A stretch of 64,000 nt of DNA from Stenotrophomonas sp. PS02289. GTDB lineage: Bacteria > Pseudomonadota > Gammaproteobacteria > Xanthomonadales > Xanthomonadaceae. Positions 62,420-64,000 of the stretch are shown here, piece by piece (positions within the stretch are counted from its first letter, which is position 1; each line of letters starts with the position of its first letter). The DNA is taken from contig NZ_JASCOZ010000002.1 in the NCBI RefSeq assembly GCF_029960115.1, positions 1 to 64,000 of the forward strand. Direction: 5' to 3'. The translations under genes and the position numbers were made by a program. Under the pieces are notes generated by a model. It was not told the origin of the DNA. It did not search any database and saw only the letters and a program-made list of their open reading frames with translations.

Positions 62420-62945
62420 GTGTCGCTCCCATCACCTCCATCAGCGCATTCTGGAAGCTATCCTGGTCGACATCGACATAGGTGATTCGAGGCGGTGGCG
62501 TGGTGAACTTCCAGCTCCAGTCTTTCACTGGCGGATCGGGTTGGGCGTTCTTTTCGGACGCGCCTTTGCGCGTTGCGTATCCTGTTGCGTTGGCAGGTAC
62601 GAGTACGATGCGGACAATTCCTCGCGGGCCAACAAGGTCGACACGTCCACGCGCGCCAATGATGAAGGTGGCTACGGGTTTGAGCCTTGCAGTTCTATTG
62701 CCTAGTACGATTCGTGCGGCCTTGGCCTCATAGCGGCCGAGAAGCTCTTCCTGCAGTTGCACGGTTTCAGTACTGAACGCGATCGTCCCGTCCTTGATGA
62801 ATGGCGACAGGCTTTGCTCTACCGTTCGGTAGAGTTCCTCGAGCTTGTCCTGCCAGGTCTTCGTTTCGCGAGCGGCGTCGATCGTCGCTTGGGAACCGAC
62901 ACGGTTGGCGGTAATGCGGACAAAGTTCTCGAATTCTTTGCTCAT
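62409..62945 (-). CDS. Unknown partner of the HEPN-like gene
   Basis: 178 residues. The first half is helical and charged (TWQDKLEELYRTVEQSLSPFI), and the middle is a beta-rich domain ([39 protein letters not shown]), followed by a Pro-rich segment and a short end (ITYVDVDQDSFQNALMEVM). No family recognised. It is upstream of the HEPN-like gene, with overlapping stop and start, so both are made together. Low-GC like its partner. It could be an antitoxin or a sensor; nothing in the sequence decides. Confidence 0.6.
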   Translation of the reverse strand: MSKEFENFVRITANRVGSQATIDAARETKTWQDKLEELYRTVEQSLSPFIKDGTIAFSTETVQLQEELLGRYEAKAARIVLGNRTARLKPVATFIIGARGRVDLVGPRGIVRIVLVPANATGYATRKGASEKNAQPDPPVKDWSWKFTTPPPRITYVDVDQDSFQNALMEVMGATHGE

Positions 62946-63040
62946 GCGGTGCAGATCGGTGCGTCACAGGACGGTTTGGGCATTCTAGCCCCAGCACTTT
63001 CACAAGGCTGTCGGAAAACTACTGATTTTCTGAAACAGAA

Positions 63041-63069
63041 ACAGCGGCCCTTCGGCCGCTGTTTTTTTT
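63041..63069. terminator. Terminator between rne and the HEPN module
   Basis: ACAGCGGCC-CTTC-GGCCGCTGT (63041-63062), with eight T on the plus side and a T-rich TTTCTGTTTC on the minus side after the stem. On the minus strand it lies 18 bp past the rne stop. Confidence 0.8.
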
Positions 63070-63086
63070 ACTGCATGCGAGAGGAA

Positions 63087-64000
63087 TCAGGCCTTGTCAG
63101 CCTTGTCCTCGTCCACCTTGGCAGCGGCTTCGGCCGGGGCGAGTTCATCGGTCGGGATGTCCTCACGGGCTTCGGCGACAGCGGCCTGGGCAGCGGCGTC
63201 GGTCGCGGCCGGTTCGGCGGCGGCCGGGATCGCGTCGACGGTGTCCAGCAGGTTGGCCTGCACCGGGCGAGCGGTCTCGGTCGGCTGCACGGCTTCCACC
63301 GGCTTCGGCGTTTCGACAACGACCGGGGTTTCCACCGGCTTCGGCGCTTCCACGACGACCGGGGTTTCGACCGGCTTCGGTGCTTCCACCACGACCGGGG
63401 TTTCGACCGGCTTCGGTGCTTCCGCCACGACCGGGGTTTCCACCGGCTTCGGCGCTTCCGCGACGACCGAGGTTTCGACCGGCTTCGGTGCTTCCACCAC
63501 GACCGGAGTTTCAACCGGCTTCGGTGCTTCAGCCACGACCGGTGCCTGCACCGGAGCCGGGCTTTCCACGAACGGCACCGGGTCGTTGTACGACGGGGTG
63601 CTTTCGGCCTTCGCTTCGGTGTGACCGGCGGTCACCACCGGGCTGCTGACCACGGCGTGCGGCGCAGCGGCGGCGACGGCGGCAACCGGGGCGACCGGGC
63701 GCGGAGCCGGAGCGGTGCCCGGTTCGTCGTCGAAGTCGAACTCCGGCTGCGACTGACCGTTGCCGGCGGAGCGGGGGGCTTCGGCCTGAGCCGAATCCTG
63801 CGCGCCGTCCTGGTCACCGTCCTGGTCGTCGTCACCGTCGTCCAGACCGTTGTCCAGACCGTTGTCGTCCAGCTGGCCTTCCGCACCAGCAGCCTGTTCA
63901 CCGTTGCCACGACGACGGCGGCGGCCACCGCGACGGCCACGGCGACGGCGCGATGCGCCTTCACCGGTGCCTTCCTCGTTGGAAGCCGGGGCATCGCCCT
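63087..64000 (-). CDS. rne: RNase E, C-terminal part only
   Basis: The frame enters at the right edge and runs about 304 codons to a TGA at 63087. It holds only the disordered scaffold: an Arg-rich RNA-binding patch (ASRRRRGRRGGRRRRRGNGE), an acidic Asp/Gly stretch (DDNGLDNGLDDGDDD), a Pro/Ala linker, seven 12-residue repeats (63291-63539) and an Ala/Glu-rich end. RNase E starts mRNA decay and rRNA processing and assembles the degradosome on this tail. The catalytic domain lies outside the window. Identification rests on the Arg-rich scaffold pattern. Confidence 0.85.
   Translation of the reverse strand, partial: GDAPASNEEGTGEGASRRRRGRRGGRRRRRGNGEQAAGAEGQLDDNGLDNGLDDGDDDQDGDQDGAQDSAQAEAPRSAGNGQSQPEFDFDDEPGTAPAPRPVAPVAAVAAAAPHAVVSSPVVTAGHTEAKAESTPSYNDPVPFVESPAPVQAPVVAEAPKPVETPVVVEAPKPVETSVVAEAPKPVETPVVAEAPKPVETPVVVEAPKPVETPVVVEAPKPVETPVVVETPKPVEAVQPTETARPVQANLLDTVDAIPAAAEPAATDAAAQAAVAEAREDIPTDELAPAEAAAKVDEDKADKA
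63291..63539 (-). repeat. Seven 36 bp tandem repeats within rne
   Basis: Coding for VVAEAPKPVETP-type units (V/A, A/T and P/S vary), six full and one partial copy. The tract could change length by recombination or slippage without loss of frame. Confidence 0.9.

Noticed and set aside
63291-63539. Regular 36 bp repeats that could suggest a CRISPR array
   Set aside because: No unique spacers: the units are contiguous, in frame and inside rne.

Overview
The window is about 66% GC, gene-dense chromosome of a Stenotrophomonas-like member of the Xanthomonadaceae. The evidence is the Xanthomonad arginine pathway (N-acetylornithine carbamoyltransferase, acetylcitrulline deacetylase, fused N-acetylglutamate kinase/synthase), a Stenotrophomonas-type set of GTAG stem-loops (SMAG repeats) in many intergenic gaps, a perfect Clp/CRP box, and the general gene content. 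No phage, insertion sequence, CRISPR array or plasmid gene was seen.

Left part (1-17 kb): the 3' end of a DksA gene with a degenerate zinc finger, two inverted copies of a ~200 bp structured repeat, then leftward mfs-sufE-cysS. Rightward from 4.6 kb come a YcfJ/UmoD-like exported protein and a biosynthetic block argF'-argG-argE'-argB/A-argC-argH-cupin-yciI-proB-proA. Upstream of argF' lies what looks like a complete transcription attenuator: a 33-codon leader peptide with Arg codons, then mutually exclusive antiterminator and terminator hairpins. proA runs on into the 3' end of a convergent YidB/OmpA-domain gene.

Middle part (17-48 kb): pgaABCD (PNAG exopolysaccharide) with a perfect Clp/CRP-type site upstream; an MFS exporter; a third copy of the ~200 bp repeat; two identical tRNA-Pro(CGG) genes; cydABX (cytochrome bd) divergent from cydDC with a perfect FNR/Anr box between them; a SymE-like small ORF preceded by a large potential RNA pseudoknot; metX; the complete cytochrome c maturation operon ccmABCDEFGH-I; an aminotransferase/omega-amidase pair; rluB, scpB and scpA.

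Right part (48-64 kb): yciI-bolA, then a carbohydrate uptake and degradation locus: LacI regulator, TonB-dependent receptor, PF10091-type glycosidase lipoprotein, sugar ABC binding protein and two permeases (no ATPase), a 1061-residue multidomain glycosidase and an exported EEP-family hydrolase. Two near-identical LacI-type operators mark it as one regulon. It is followed by a lower-GC two-gene module (HEPN-like protein plus an unknown partner) and the 3' end of rne (RNase E), whose tail contains seven 12-residue repeats.

Functional logic: the arg genes make arginine through acetylated intermediates up to acetylcitrulline; cyd and ccm build the two branches of the respiratory chain; pga makes biofilm polysaccharide; and the LacI locus imports and cleaves an oligosaccharide, possibly a beta-glucan.
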